From: JAKPAM01 sp047605425
GTDB taxonomy: Bacteria > Pseudomonadota > Gammaproteobacteria > Burkholderiales > Burkholderiaceae_E
Direction: 5' to 3'
DNA: 13,955 bases
Assembly (NCBI GenBank): GCA_047605425.1
Contig: JASGFT010000131.1
Location: forward strand, 1-13,955
The position numbers and the translations under genes are program-made. This document shows positions 7,432 to 13,955 of the stretch, piece after piece. The notes below the pieces were generated by a model. The model was given only the letters and a program-made list of their open reading frames with translations. It was not told where the DNA came from and did no database searches. Positions within the stretch are counted from its first letter, which is position 1. Every line of letters begins with the position of its first letter.

Positions 7432-8429
7432 TTATCTCGGATCGGCCTCGGTCTGGCGGACCAGCGTCCGGTAGCGCTCGGTCTCGGACGCGATCAGCGC
7501 GGCGAGCTGCTCGCCGCCGCTGCCGACGATCTCGCTGGCGCCCTGTTCGGCGTTGTACTTCGCGTATTCGGGCGACCTGATCGCCTGGATCAGCGCGGCC
7601 TCGAGCTTGCGCGCGATCGGGTCGGGCGTCTTGCCGTGCACGCCGAAACCGATCCACACGTACAGGTCGTAGTTCGGCAGCACCGTCTCGGCGACCGTCG
7701 GCACGTCGGGCAGCCGCGGATGGCGCGCGCGTCCGGTGACGGCCAGCGGGCGCAGCTTGCCGCCCTGGATCAGCGGCAGCGCGCCGGTCATGTCGGTCAG
7801 CGCGACGTCGATCGTGCCGCCGATGACGTCGTTGATCGCCTGCGCCGCGCCCTTGTAGGCGACGTGATTGAACTTGATGCCCAGCGGCCGCTCGAGCGAG
7901 ATCGCGCCGAGCCGGTAATGATGGCCGTAGTTGGACATGCTGACGCGGCCGGGGCCGACGCGCGCCGCGTCGACGACGTCCTTCATCGAGGTCAGCGGTC
8001 CGTCGGGCGCGTGACGAACACCGCGAAGCTGCGCGTGATCGTCGCCAGCGGACGGATGTCCTTCTGCGCGTCATAAGGCAGGTCCTTCTGCAGCACCGGG
8101 TTGATGACGACCGCCGACGGCGACAGCATCAGGATCGAATGGCCGTCGGGCGGTGCGCCCAGCAGGCTCTGCACGGCGATCAGCATGTCCGCGCCCGGAC
8201 GGTTCTCGGCGATCGCCGGCTGGCCGAGGATCGCCGACGTCCGGTCGGCCAGGAAGCGCGTCGTCGAGTCCGCGCCGCTGCCCGGCCCCAGCGGCACGAT
8301 GAAGCGCAGCGGCTGTTCGGATACGTGTCCGCCTGCGCGCGCGCCGCGGCCGGCATCCATAGCGGAGCGGTCAGCGCGGCCGCGGCGAGCCGGCGGCGAA
8401 CGGTATCGGGAATCGGGCCGGCGGCGCAT
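7432..8429 (-). CDS. TTT (Bug-type) substrate-binding protein, frame disrupted
   Basis: Periplasmic solute receptor of the tripartite tricarboxylate transporter family, expected to bind a carboxylate and deliver it to TctAB-type membrane components, which are absent here. The start at 8429 is preceded by AAGGAGACACCG, and a possible -10 TAGAAT (8469-8474) lies upstream. A signal peptide (RRRLAAAALTAPLWMP then AAARAQA) is encoded in one frame, the N-lobe (PLRFIVPLGPGSGAD to FAVFVTRPT) in a second, and the C-lobe (SMKDVVDAARVGPG, HVAYKGAAQAINDVIGG, LPDVPTVAE) in a third. Frame changes fall near 8415, 8319 and 8000; the latter two are each repaired by one added G, giving YPEQP and RPTGPLTS joins. 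The repaired length of about 330 residues is normal. Sequence error is likelier than decay because each segment is well conserved, but a true pseudogene cannot be excluded. Confidence 0.85.
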
Positions 8430-8514
8430 CGGTGTCTCCTTGCGGGCTTATCGAAATCGGTTGCGGCCATTCTAAGGTAGGCTTGCGATCGCTCGTCCGC
8501 GCATAATCGGAGCC

Positions 8515-9417
8515 GTGTCGTCGATCGAAACTTCCGCCGGCTTGTGCTCGCATCACCGTCTCGCCTGCCGTCTGCCGCTCGATTGGGATCACCTGCGCGA
8601 CTTCCTTCGCTCGCGGGCGATTCCCGGCGTCGAGGCGGTCGACGCCGACGGCTACCGGCGCGTCGTCGCGCTGCCGCCGGGCGAGGGCCGCGCCGAACCG
8701 GCGATCGGCTGGCTGATCGCGCGGCCTTCGCTTCGGCTGCGGGCGCCGGGCATCGGGGTGATCGACCTCGTGCTGTCGGCCTCGCTGTCGGAGCGGCGCG
8801 GCGAGTGCCGGCGACGCGCCCGCCGTCTGCTCGACCTGCGCGCGTCGCCGGCGGCCGTCGCGTCGGCGCTCGGCGCGCTGGCGCACGACGGCCCCGGCGT
8901 TCGCGTGCCGGGCGCGTTCGACGGCTTCGAGCTGGCGGTGCGCGCGATCCTGGGCCAGCAGATCACCGTCAAGGCCGCCGGCACGCTGAGCGGCCGCTTC
9001 GCGGCGCGTTTCGGCGCGCCGGCGGTCACGCCGTTCGCCGATCTGGACCGCGCGTTTCCGGCGGCGGCGGTGATCGCCGGACGGACCGTCGACGACATCG
9101 CGTCGCTGGGCATCATCGCCGCCCGCGCGCGCTCGATCCTCGCGCTGGCCCGGGCGATCGACGACGGCCGGCTGCGCCTGGATCCGGCGCGGCCGGTCGA
9201 CGACACGATCCGCACGCTGCGCGCGTTGCCCGGCATCGGCGACTGGACCGCGCAATACATCGCGATGCGCGCGCTGGCCTGCCCGGATGCGTTCCCGGCT
9301 GGCGATCTGATCGTGCGTCGCCGGCTCGGCGTGCAGACCGCCGCGCAGGCGCTCGCGCGCGCCGAAGCCTGGCGGCCCTGGCGCGCGTACGCGGTCATGC
9401 ACTTATGGAAGGGTTAG
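8515..9417 (+). CDS. alkA: AlkA-type DNA-3-methyladenine glycosylase II
   Basis: A 300-residue base-excision repair enzyme that removes alkylated bases. An AlkA N-terminal domain (residues about 15-110, LDWDHLRDFLRSRAIPGVEAV) precedes the HhH-GPD domain: FELAVRAILGQQITV (138-152), helix-hairpin-helix LPGIGDWTAQYIAMRAL (238-254) and AGDLIV with D264 aligned to the catalytic Asp238 of E. coli AlkA. The C-terminus WRPWRAYAVMHLW matches the family end. The GTG at 8515 is the first start in frame. GGAG lies only two bases before it, and CATAAT (8502-8507) is eight bases upstream, so the start may be a little further in or the mRNA nearly leaderless. It is divergent from the receptor gene with an 85-base gap and convergent with the ABC ATPase. 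Confidence 0.92.
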   Translation: MSSIETSAGLCSHHRLACRLPLDWDHLRDFLRSRAIPGVEAVDADGYRRVVALPPGEGRAEPAIGWLIARPSLRLRAPGIGVIDLVLSASLSERRGECRRRARRLLDLRASPAAVASALGALAHDGPGVRVPGAFDGFELAVRAILGQQITVKAAGTLSGRFAARFGAPAVTPFADLDRAFPAAAVIAGRTVDDIASLGIIAARARSILALARAIDDGRLRLDPARPVDDTIRTLRALPGIGDWTAQYIAMRALACPDAFPAGDLIVRRRLGVQTAAQALARAEAWRPWRAYAVMHLWKG

Positions 9418-9456
9418 AGCTGTTCACCCCAAGATCGAGCCGACGCCGAAGGGCGC

Positions 9457-9483
9457 GCGCCGGACAGGGCGCAGGCCCGGCGC
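9457..9483. terminator. Hairpin between convergent alkA and ABC ATPase genes
   Basis: GCGCCGG (9457-9463) and CCGGCGC (9477-9483) are perfect complements around a 13-base loop, between the stops at 9417 and 9491. No T-tract follows, so it is only a candidate terminator. Confidence 0.25.
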
Positions 9484-9490
9484 CGCTTCG

Positions 9491-10627
9491 TCATGCGGCG
9501 CTCGCCGATGCGTGGCGGCCCGGATCCGGACCCGGACCCGGACTCAGTTCCAGGCGTTCGCCGCTGTCCGCGTCGAACACGTGGATCCGGTCCGGATCGG
9601 GCCGCAGCGAGATCAGGTCGCCGGCGCGCATCGACGGGCGCTCGCGCATCGCGACCGTCAGGCCCTCGTCGCCGAGGCGGCAGATCAGATGGGTGTCGGC
9701 GCCGGTCGGTTCGACGACCTGGATCCGGGCGCGGATCGCGCCGTCGCCGAGCATCAGGTGCTCGGGGCGGATGCCGACGCGCACCGGCCGGCCGTCGGCG
9801 GCGCCGCAGGCCGCCAGCGCCGGTACCGACACCCGCGCGCCGTCGGCCAGCCGCACCTCGGCGCCGTGCACGGTGCCGGCCAGCAGGTTCATCGCCGGCG
9901 AGCCGATGAAACCGGCCACGAAGGTGTTGGCCGGGCGGTCGTAGAGTTCGAGCGGCGAGCCGATCTGCGCGACGCGGCCGTCGCGCATCACGACGATCCG
10001 GTCGGCCATCGTCATCGCCTCGATCTGGTCGTGCGTCACGTAGATCGACGTCGTGCGCAGCCGCTGGTGCAGCGCCTTGATCTCGGTGCGCATCTGCACG
10101 CGCAGCTTGGCGTCGAGGTTCGACAGCGGCTCGTCGAACAGGAATACCTGCGGCTGGCGCACGATCGCGCGGCCCATCGCGACGCGCTGGCGCTGTCCGC
10201 CGGACAACTGGCGCGGATAGCGGTCCAGGTAGTTCGTCAGGTCGAGGATCGCCGCCGCCTCGGTGACGCGGGCCTCGATCTCGGCCTTCGGACGCCGCGC
10301 CAGCATCAGCGAGAACGCCATGTTCTCGCGCACCTTCATGTGCGGATACAGCGCGTAGTTCTGGAACACCATCGCGACGTCCCGATCCTTCGGCTGCACG
10401 TCGTTGACGATGCGCTCGCCGATCCGGATCCGGCCGGCGGTGGTGTCCTCGAGGCCGGCGATCATCCTGAGCAGCGTCGACTTGCCGCAGCCCGATGGCC
10501 CGACGAGCACGCAGAACTCGCCGTCGTCGATCGATACGTCGACGTCGTGGACGACCCGCGCCGAGCCGTATGCCTTGCTGACCTGCGCGATCGTGACCGA
10601 TGCCAACGGGATGCCTCGCGGGGACAT
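9491..10627 (-). CDS. ugpC: ABC transporter ATP-binding protein, UgpC/MalK type
   Basis: A 378-residue ATPase of the carbohydrate/glycerol-phosphate importer class. It shows Walker A GPSGCGKST (43-51), Q-loop VFQNYALYPHM (87-97), signature LSGGQRQR (141-148), Walker B VFLFDEP (161-167) and switch His199 in YVTHD, then the C-terminal TOBE/OB regulatory region with RVGIRPEHL. Such subunits energise sugar or polyol importers and can be shared among several permeases. No permease or binding-protein gene is adjacent, so this is an orphan ATPase and its substrate is unknown. The ATG at 10627 has a weak ribosome site; a TTG at 10606, preceded by GAGG and giving the family-typical MASVTI N-terminus, is a real alternative. 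The C-terminal tail is a Pro-Gly-rich extension coded by a hexanucleotide repeat. The symbol rests on subfamily, not on a proven substrate. Confidence 0.88.
   Translation of the reverse strand: MSPRGIPLASVTIAQVSKAYGSARVVHDVDVSIDDGEFCVLVGPSGCGKSTLLRMIAGLEDTTAGRIRIGERIVNDVQPKDRDVAMVFQNYALYPHMKVRENMAFSLMLARRPKAEIEARVTEAAAILDLTNYLDRYPRQLSGGQRQRVAMGRAIVRQPQVFLFDEPLSNLDAKLRVQMRTEIKALHQRLRTTSIYVTHDQIEAMTMADRIVVMRDGRVAQIGSPLELYDRPANTFVAGFIGSPAMNLLAGTVHGAEVRLADGARVSVPALAACGAADGRPVRVGIRPEHLMLGDGAIRARIQVVEPTGADTHLICRLGDEGLTVAMRERPSMRAGDLISLRPDPDRIHVFDADSGERLELSPGPGPDPGRHASASAA
9519..9542. repeat. Four-unit hexanucleotide repeat in the ABC ATPase 3' end
   Basis: Four consecutive 6-base units, CCCGGA, TCCGGA, CCCGGA, CCCGGA. 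On the minus strand they encode the Pro-Gly/Pro-Asp tail of the ATPase. Copy-number change would keep frame. Confidence 0.7.
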
Positions 10628-10704
10628 CGCTTCGTGAGCGATGCCGAACGGATGGGGATGACGCGGATCGTACGACGATATGACGAAGCTTTCGAGCGGA
10701 ACCT

Positions 10705-10749
10705 GTGAACGAATCGCACGCGACGAGCGGGCGTCGCTGGTTCGTTCAC
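10705..10749. repeat. Nested inverted repeat between the ABC ATPase and DUF4197 genes
   Basis: Outer arms GTGAACGAA (10705-10713) and TTCGTTCAC (10741-10749) are perfect 9-base complements. Inside them GCGACG (10720-10725) and CGTCGC (10732-10737) form a 6-base stem around a 6-base loop. This is the only clear structure in the 248-base divergent gap 10628-10875. It could be an operator or an RNA hairpin in the leader of the DUF4197 gene. Confidence 0.5.
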
Positions 10750-10875
10750 GGGTTCCCAGGTCTCTCGGGCATCGGGAAAAACCCTCTCGCGGTCGCCCGC
10801 GCGGCCGGCGGTTTGGAAGGCGAGCGCGGCTCGCACGACAATGCGGCTTTCGCCGATTGCGTCAGGAGTGCTTCC

Positions 10876-11643
10876 ATGTCAACCAGCGGCCGCCCGAGCC
10901 CGCCGATTCCGTTTGCTCTTTGCGCGTCGCCGGCCTCGCGGCGCCGGGTGCTGGGCCGGGTGCTGGCGGTGGGCATGGCCGTCGCCGCTGCGGGGTTGCC
11001 CGCGGGCACGCGTGCCGCGGTCGGCCTCGATGCGTTCACCAATGCCGATGCCGCGGCCGCGCTGCGGCAGGCGCTCGACAAGGGCGCCAGCGCGGCCGTC
11101 GCGCAACTGGGCGCCGCCGGTGGTTTCCTGCGCGACGAGAAGGTGCGGATCCCGCTGCCCGACGGGCTGCGCCAGGGCGAGAAGCTGCTGCGTCTGGCCG
11201 GCCGTGGCGACGACCTGGACTGGCTCGTCGAGACGATGAACCGGGCCGCCGAGATGGCGGTCGCGCAGGCCAGGCCGCTGCTGATCGATGCGGTGCGGCG
11301 GCTGTCGGTGCAGGACGCCAAGGCGATCCTGACCGGCGGCGAGGACGCGGTCACCGAGTACTTCAAGGCCCGGACGCACGAGCCGCTGACGGCGAAGTTC
11401 CTGCCGATCGTCGAACAGAACGTCGGCAAGCTGGGGCTGGCGCGCCAGTACAACGCGCTGGCCGACAAGGCCGGCACGATCGGCCTGGTCAAGGGCGACG
11501 CGGCCAGCGTCCAGCAGTACGTGACCGCCAAGGCGCTGGACGGCCTGTACCGCGTGCTGGCCGAGCAGGAGCGGCAGATCCGGCAGGACCCGCTGGCTAC
11601 CGGCAGCAAGCTGATCGGCCGCGTGTTCGGCGCGATGCGCTGA
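10876..11643 (+). CDS. DUF4197 exported protein
   Basis: A 255-residue protein of unknown function in the DUF4197 family. The start at 10876 has AGGAG seven bases upstream and is preferred to the in-frame GTG at 10705, which would add 57 residues without a homologous look. The N-terminus carries SRRRVLG (21-27), then a hydrophobic stretch (28-41) and a likely signal peptidase site near TRAA (45-48). The twin arginines resemble a Tat signal, but the motif is imperfect. The mature part is mainly helical with family features: LDAFTNADAAAALRQALDKG (51-70), KVRIPLPDGL (89-98), AILTGGEDAVTEYFK (150-164). The family is common in proteobacteria; I infer a periplasmic location and no known activity. 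It converges on the MFS gene with a 13-base gap. Confidence 0.85.
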   Translation: MSTSGRPSPPIPFALCASPASRRRVLGRVLAVGMAVAAAGLPAGTRAAVGLDAFTNADAAAALRQALDKGASAAVAQLGAAGGFLRDEKVRIPLPDGLRQGEKLLRLAGRGDDLDWLVETMNRAAEMAVAQARPLLIDAVRRLSVQDAKAILTGGEDAVTEYFKARTHEPLTAKFLPIVEQNVGKLGLARQYNALADKAGTIGLVKGDAASVQQYVTAKALDGLYRVLAEQERQIRQDPLATGSKLIGRVFGAMR

Positions 11644-11656
11644 CGCGCCAGCGCGA

Positions 11657-12844
11657 TCAGGCCTGGCCGGCGTGCCGGGCGCGCGTGGCCAGCTTCGTCA
11701 CCACCAGCCCGAACGCCATCGTCGCCGACGCGACCCAGGGCAGCGCGCCGGCGCCGAACAGCGCGACGCCCGCGCCGCCCAGGCTCGCGCCGACGGTCTG
11801 TCCGGCGTACATGCACGAGGAATTGAGCGCGATCGACACCGGCGCCAGCGGCGGGCTCGTCTGGTACAGCCGCGCCTGCTGCGCCGAGTTCGTCGAGAAC
11901 GTGCCGAGCCCCCACAGCACGATGCTGCCGAGCAGCAGCGGCCAGGCCAGCGCGGTGGCGGCGGCCATGTCGCGCAGCCCCCATAGCAGCAGCCCGGCGA
12001 GCATCGCCCAGACCGATACCAGCACCGCGTGATCGGCGCCCAGCCGGTCGATCCGGCGCGTCGCGATCACGTTGCCGATGACGCCGAACAGGCCGAACAT
12101 CACCATCAGGCCGGCGATCGCAGCGCTGCGCGAGCCGGTGATCGCGTCGAGCAGCGGCGTGATGTAGGTCAGCAGCACGAACTGTCCGGCGGCCGTCGTC
12201 AGCGTGACCGCCAGTACCAGCACAAGCCGCCGGCTGCCGAACACGCCGGACCACGCGGCCCGTCCGATCGGCTGCACGAAGAGCCCGCGCGGCGTGACGA
12301 AGGCCACCCACAGCGAGGCGGCCAGCGACAGCACGGCGATCAGCGCGAAGCCCGCCCGCCAACCGAAATGGGCGGCGACCAGCGCGCCGGCTGGCATGCC
12401 CAGCACGGCGGCCAGCGACCAGCCGACCATCAGCGTGGCCAGCGCCGCGCCCTGCCGCTCGCGCGGGATCAGCAGCGCGACCGACGCGGCCGCCTGCGGC
12501 GTGAAGACCGCCACGCCCAGCAGCGCCAGCGAGCGCAGCAGCAGCAGCGTCAGGTAGTCGGGCGCCAGCGCGCAAGCCGCATGGCCGAGCGCGAACAGTC
12601 CGGTCGCCGTCACCAGCAGCCGCCGCCGCTCGACGCGAGCGGTCAGCAGCGCCAGCACCGGCGCGCCGACGGCCAGCACCAGCCCGGGGATCGCGACGAG
12701 CTGGCCCGCCTTGGCCAGCGATACCGACAGCGACGACGCGAGGACGTTCAGCATGCCGGTGGCGATCATCACGCCGGTGCCCAGCACGAAATTGCCGAAT
12801 ACGTAAGCGGCGATCATCGGGCCGGTGCGGTGCGAGGTCGTCAT
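11657..12844 (-). CDS. MFS transporter, DHA1 (drug:H+ antiporter-like) type
   Basis: A 395-residue inner-membrane protein with about twelve hydrophobic segments and a basic cytoplasmic loop between segments 2 and 3 (TARVERRRLL, about residues 68-77), the place of MFS motif A. The second half has the matching loop TRRIDRLGADHAVL. Size and layout fit the AraJ/DHA1 group, which export sugars, amino-acid derivatives or drugs; the substrate cannot be assigned. The ATG at 12844 has AGGAG five bases upstream. The start lies 49 bases after the stop of the GDT1-family gene on the same strand, so co-transcription is possible, though the two need not be functionally related. Confidence 0.88.
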   Translation of the reverse strand: MTTSHRTGPMIAAYVFGNFVLGTGVMIATGMLNVLASSLSVSLAKAGQLVAIPGLVLAVGAPVLALLTARVERRRLLVTATGLFALGHAACALAPDYLTLLLLRSLALLGVAVFTPQAAASVALLIPRERQGAALATLMVGWSLAAVLGMPAGALVAAHFGWRAGFALIAVLSLAASLWVAFVTPRGLFVQPIGRAAWSGVFGSRRLVLVLAVTLTTAAGQFVLLTYITPLLDAITGSRSAAIAGLMVMFGLFGVIGNVIATRRIDRLGADHAVLVSVWAMLAGLLLWGLRDMAAATALAWPLLLGSIVLWGLGTFSTNSAQQARLYQTSPPLAPVSIALNSSCMYAGQTVGASLGGAGVALFGAGALPWVASATMAFGLVVTKLATRARHAGQA

Positions 12845-12893
12845 GCGCGCTCCTGTCCCGCGCGCCGCGCGGCCGTGCGGGTGGCCGCGCCGG

Positions 12894-13469
12894 TCACAGC
12901 AGCCCGTCCGCGCCGCCGGCCAGCGTCGCCACGCCGATCGCCGCGAAGATCGCCGCCGCCACGCCGTGCACCAGGCGCACCGGCAAGCGGTGCGCGAGCT
13001 TCTCGCCGATGAACACCGCCGGCACGTTGGCCAGCATCATGCCGATCGTCGTACCGGCGACGACGGCGGCGACCGAGTCGAAGCGGGCGCCCAGCGCGAC
13101 CGTGGCGATCTGCGTCTTGTCGCCCATCTCGGCCAGGAAGAACGTGCCCAGCGTCGTGCCGAACACGCCCAGCCGCGGCCGCATCCGCAGGTCGGCATCG
13201 CCGAGCCGGTCGGGAACCAGGATCCACAGCGCCATCGCGATGAACGACAGGCCCAGGCACCAGCGCAGCGCCGCCGGCGACAGCATCGAGCCGATCCACG
13301 CGCCGGCCACGCCGGCCATCGCGTGGTTGAACGTCGTCGCCACCAGGATGCCGGCGATGATCGGCCAGGGCCGGCGGTAGCGGGCCGCGAGGATGAACGA
13401 CAGCAACTGGGTCTTGTCGCCGATCTCGGCCAGGGCGACGACGCCGATCGATATGAGGAGGGATTCCAT
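12894..13469 (-). CDS. GDT1/UPF0016 (TMEM165) family cation exporter, probably Mn2+
   Basis: A 191-residue membrane protein with six predicted hydrophobic segments in two homologous halves. Each half carries the signature E-x-G-D-K-T: AEIGDKTQ (14-21) and AEMGDKTQ (113-120), whose acidic residues bind the cation. Characterised members export Mn2+ (bacterial MneA, cyanobacterial Mnx) or Ca2+/Mn2+ in eukaryotes, so Mn2+ efflux is the best guess. The start at 13469 gives the family-typical MESLLISIGVVALAEIGDKT; the ATG at 13511 would add 14 atypical residues. No good ribosome site is visible. A -10-like TGTAAT (13514-13519) would give a leader of about 37 bases, too short for a yybP-ykoY riboswitch, and I see no such element. 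A palindrome at 13528-13541 may be the control site. Confidence 0.9.
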   Translation of the reverse strand: MESLLISIGVVALAEIGDKTQLLSFILAARYRRPWPIIAGILVATTFNHAMAGVAGAWIGSMLSPAALRWCLGLSFIAMALWILVPDRLGDADLRMRPRLGVFGTTLGTFFLAEMGDKTQIATVALGARFDSVAAVVAGTTIGMMLANVPAVFIGEKLAHRLPVRLVHGVAAAIFAAIGVATLAGGADGLL

Positions 13470-13527
13470 TGCGCGATACCGTCCGCGCGCGCACGGGCCG
13501 TCGCGGGTCATCCATTACAATCCGAGC

Positions 13528-13541
13528 CGAACGGACGTTCG
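13528..13541. promoter_or_regulatory. Palindrome in the GDT1/CoA-transferase divergent promoter region
   Basis: CGAACGGACGTTCG, two perfect 6-base arms around GA. It lies about where the -35 region of the GDT1-family gene would fall if TGTAAT (13514-13519) is its -10. The regulator is unknown. Confidence 0.4.
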
Positions 13542-13623
13542 CTTCAGCGATCTCGTGCCCGGAGCGCGGGAGGGAGGCAGGGCGTTTCAAGATTCGGATT
13601 CTAGCGGTAACTGAGGAGATGAA

Positions 13624-13955
13624 ATGGCTGGTCCCTTGAATGGCATTCGCGTGCTCGACCTGTCCCGCGTGCTCGCGGGTCCGTGGAGCATGCAGAACTT
13701 CGGCGACCTGGGCGCCGACGTGCTCAAGATCGAGAAGCCCGGCGACGGCGACGATTCGCGCCACTGGGGCCCGCCCTGGCTCAAGGATGCCGAAGGCAAG
13801 GATACCCGCCAGTCCGCGTACTACCTGTCGGCCAACCGCAACAAGCGCAGCGTGGCCATCGACATCAGCAAGCCGCGCGGACAGGAGCTGATCCGCGACC
13901 TGGCCAGCCCGCCCAGCTTGTAGTTCTCGATGAAGACGTCGCAGTGCCTGGCCAG
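13624..13955 (+). CDS. CaiB/BaiF family III CoA-transferase, 3'-partial
   Basis: N-terminal part of a cytosolic family III CoA-transferase, which moves CoA between carboxylic acids such as succinyl-CoA and a dicarboxylate. The start at 13624 has AGGAG five bases upstream. The family opening is clear: GIRVLDLSRVLAGPW (7-21), GDLGADVLKIEKP (27-39), the GDDSRHWGPPW segment and NRNKRSVAIDI. The catalytic Asp, near residue 169 in formyl-CoA transferase, is outside the window. As written, the ORF ends early at TAG 13921-13923 after residue 99. This is because 13900-13955 is inverted relative to the expected gene. Turning that segment round restores LARHCDVFIENYKLGGLA in frame, which is the normal continuation. 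I therefore read the gene as intact beyond the window and the stop as spurious. The substrate acids cannot be named. Confidence 0.85.
13900..13955 (-). other. Inverted segment at the window end
   Basis: These 56 bases are bounded at both ends by CTGGCCAG (13900-13907 and 13948-13955), itself a perfect palindrome. The reverse complement reads on in the CoA-transferase frame as a well-formed piece of that protein; the given orientation stops after five codons. The window ends exactly on the second palindrome. A fold-back amplification chimera or a graph-assembly flip is likelier than a real inversion. Confidence 0.8.

Noticed and set aside
6833..8074. A DUF35 protein with a long N-terminal extension covering the receptor gene, as if a fusion.
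   Set aside because: The extension is the receptor gene read in a wrong frame. A ribosome site and a good ATG at 7270 mark the real DUF35 start.
8468..8470. An upstream ATG at 8470 as the start of the TTT receptor, in the same frame as the signal peptide.
   Set aside because: It overlaps a -10-like TAGAAT and lacks a ribosome site, while the ATG at 8429 has AAGGAGACACCG. I keep it as a minor alternative that would remove the need for the first frameshift.
8483..8507. A TTGCGA/CATAAT promoter giving a leaderless alkA transcript.
   Set aside because: The spacing of 13 bases is too short for a sigma70 promoter, so the -10 alone is weak evidence.
13470..13620. A yybP-ykoY manganese riboswitch upstream of the GDT1-family gene.
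   Set aside because: On the minus strand I found none of the conserved aptamer core sequences, and the likely leader is too short.
1..13955. A CRISPR array, defence island, prophage or insertion sequence.
   Set aside because: No spaced direct-repeat series, cas, nuclease, transposase, integrase or phage structural gene was found on either strand. Gene content is metabolic, transport and repair.

Overview
The window looks like a contig fragment from a GC-rich betaproteobacterium, probably Burkholderiales. This rests on the very GC-rich codon use, a TTT/Bug-type solute receptor, paired acyl-CoA dehydrogenases, a DUF35 protein, a DUF4197 protein and a family III CoA-transferase. Family assignments were made by reading motifs and recalled homologues; no database search was run.

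Layout: 1-2613 (+) is the 3' three quarters of a pyruvate carboxylase gene whose first 1.2 kb has several small deletions that shift and then restore the frame. Convergent to it is a lipoprotein of the 2-keto-4-pentenoate hydratase (MhpD/FAH-like) family (2620-3495, -). Next come two adjacent minus-strand acyl-CoA dehydrogenase genes (3633-4868 and 4902-6029), one with a candidate catalytic Glu and one without, so probably the two subunits of a heteromeric enzyme. The divergent region 6030-6325 holds an AT-rich palindrome on the predicted promoter, a GC hairpin, and a short ORF that looks like the deleted N-terminus of an acyl-CoA synthetase. A MarR regulator follows (+). A DUF35 zinc-ribbon/OB-fold protein (6833-7270, -) and a frame-disrupted TTT substrate-binding protein (7432-8429, -) complete what looks like a carboxylate/acyl-CoA catabolic neighbourhood.

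From 8515 on the content is housekeeping or accessory: AlkA-type DNA glycosylase (+), an orphan UgpC/MalK-type ABC ATPase (-), a DUF4197 secreted protein (+), a DHA1-type MFS exporter (-), a GDT1/UPF0016 probable Mn2+ exporter (-), and the first third of a CaiB/BaiF CoA-transferase (+) running off the end. The last 56 bases are an inverted copy of the expected continuation of that gene, flanked by CTGGCCAG palindromes.

Working picture: MarR probably controls the dehydrogenase pair through the palindrome, and the locus oxidises an unidentified acyl-CoA. A synthetase gene once divergent to the pair appears to have been lost. I see no CRISPR array, tRNA, rRNA, insertion sequence, phage gene or defence system. 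The most notable items are the MarR operator with the synthetase remnant, the exported hydratase-family lipoprotein, and the terminal micro-inversion, which is probably an assembly or amplification artefact.
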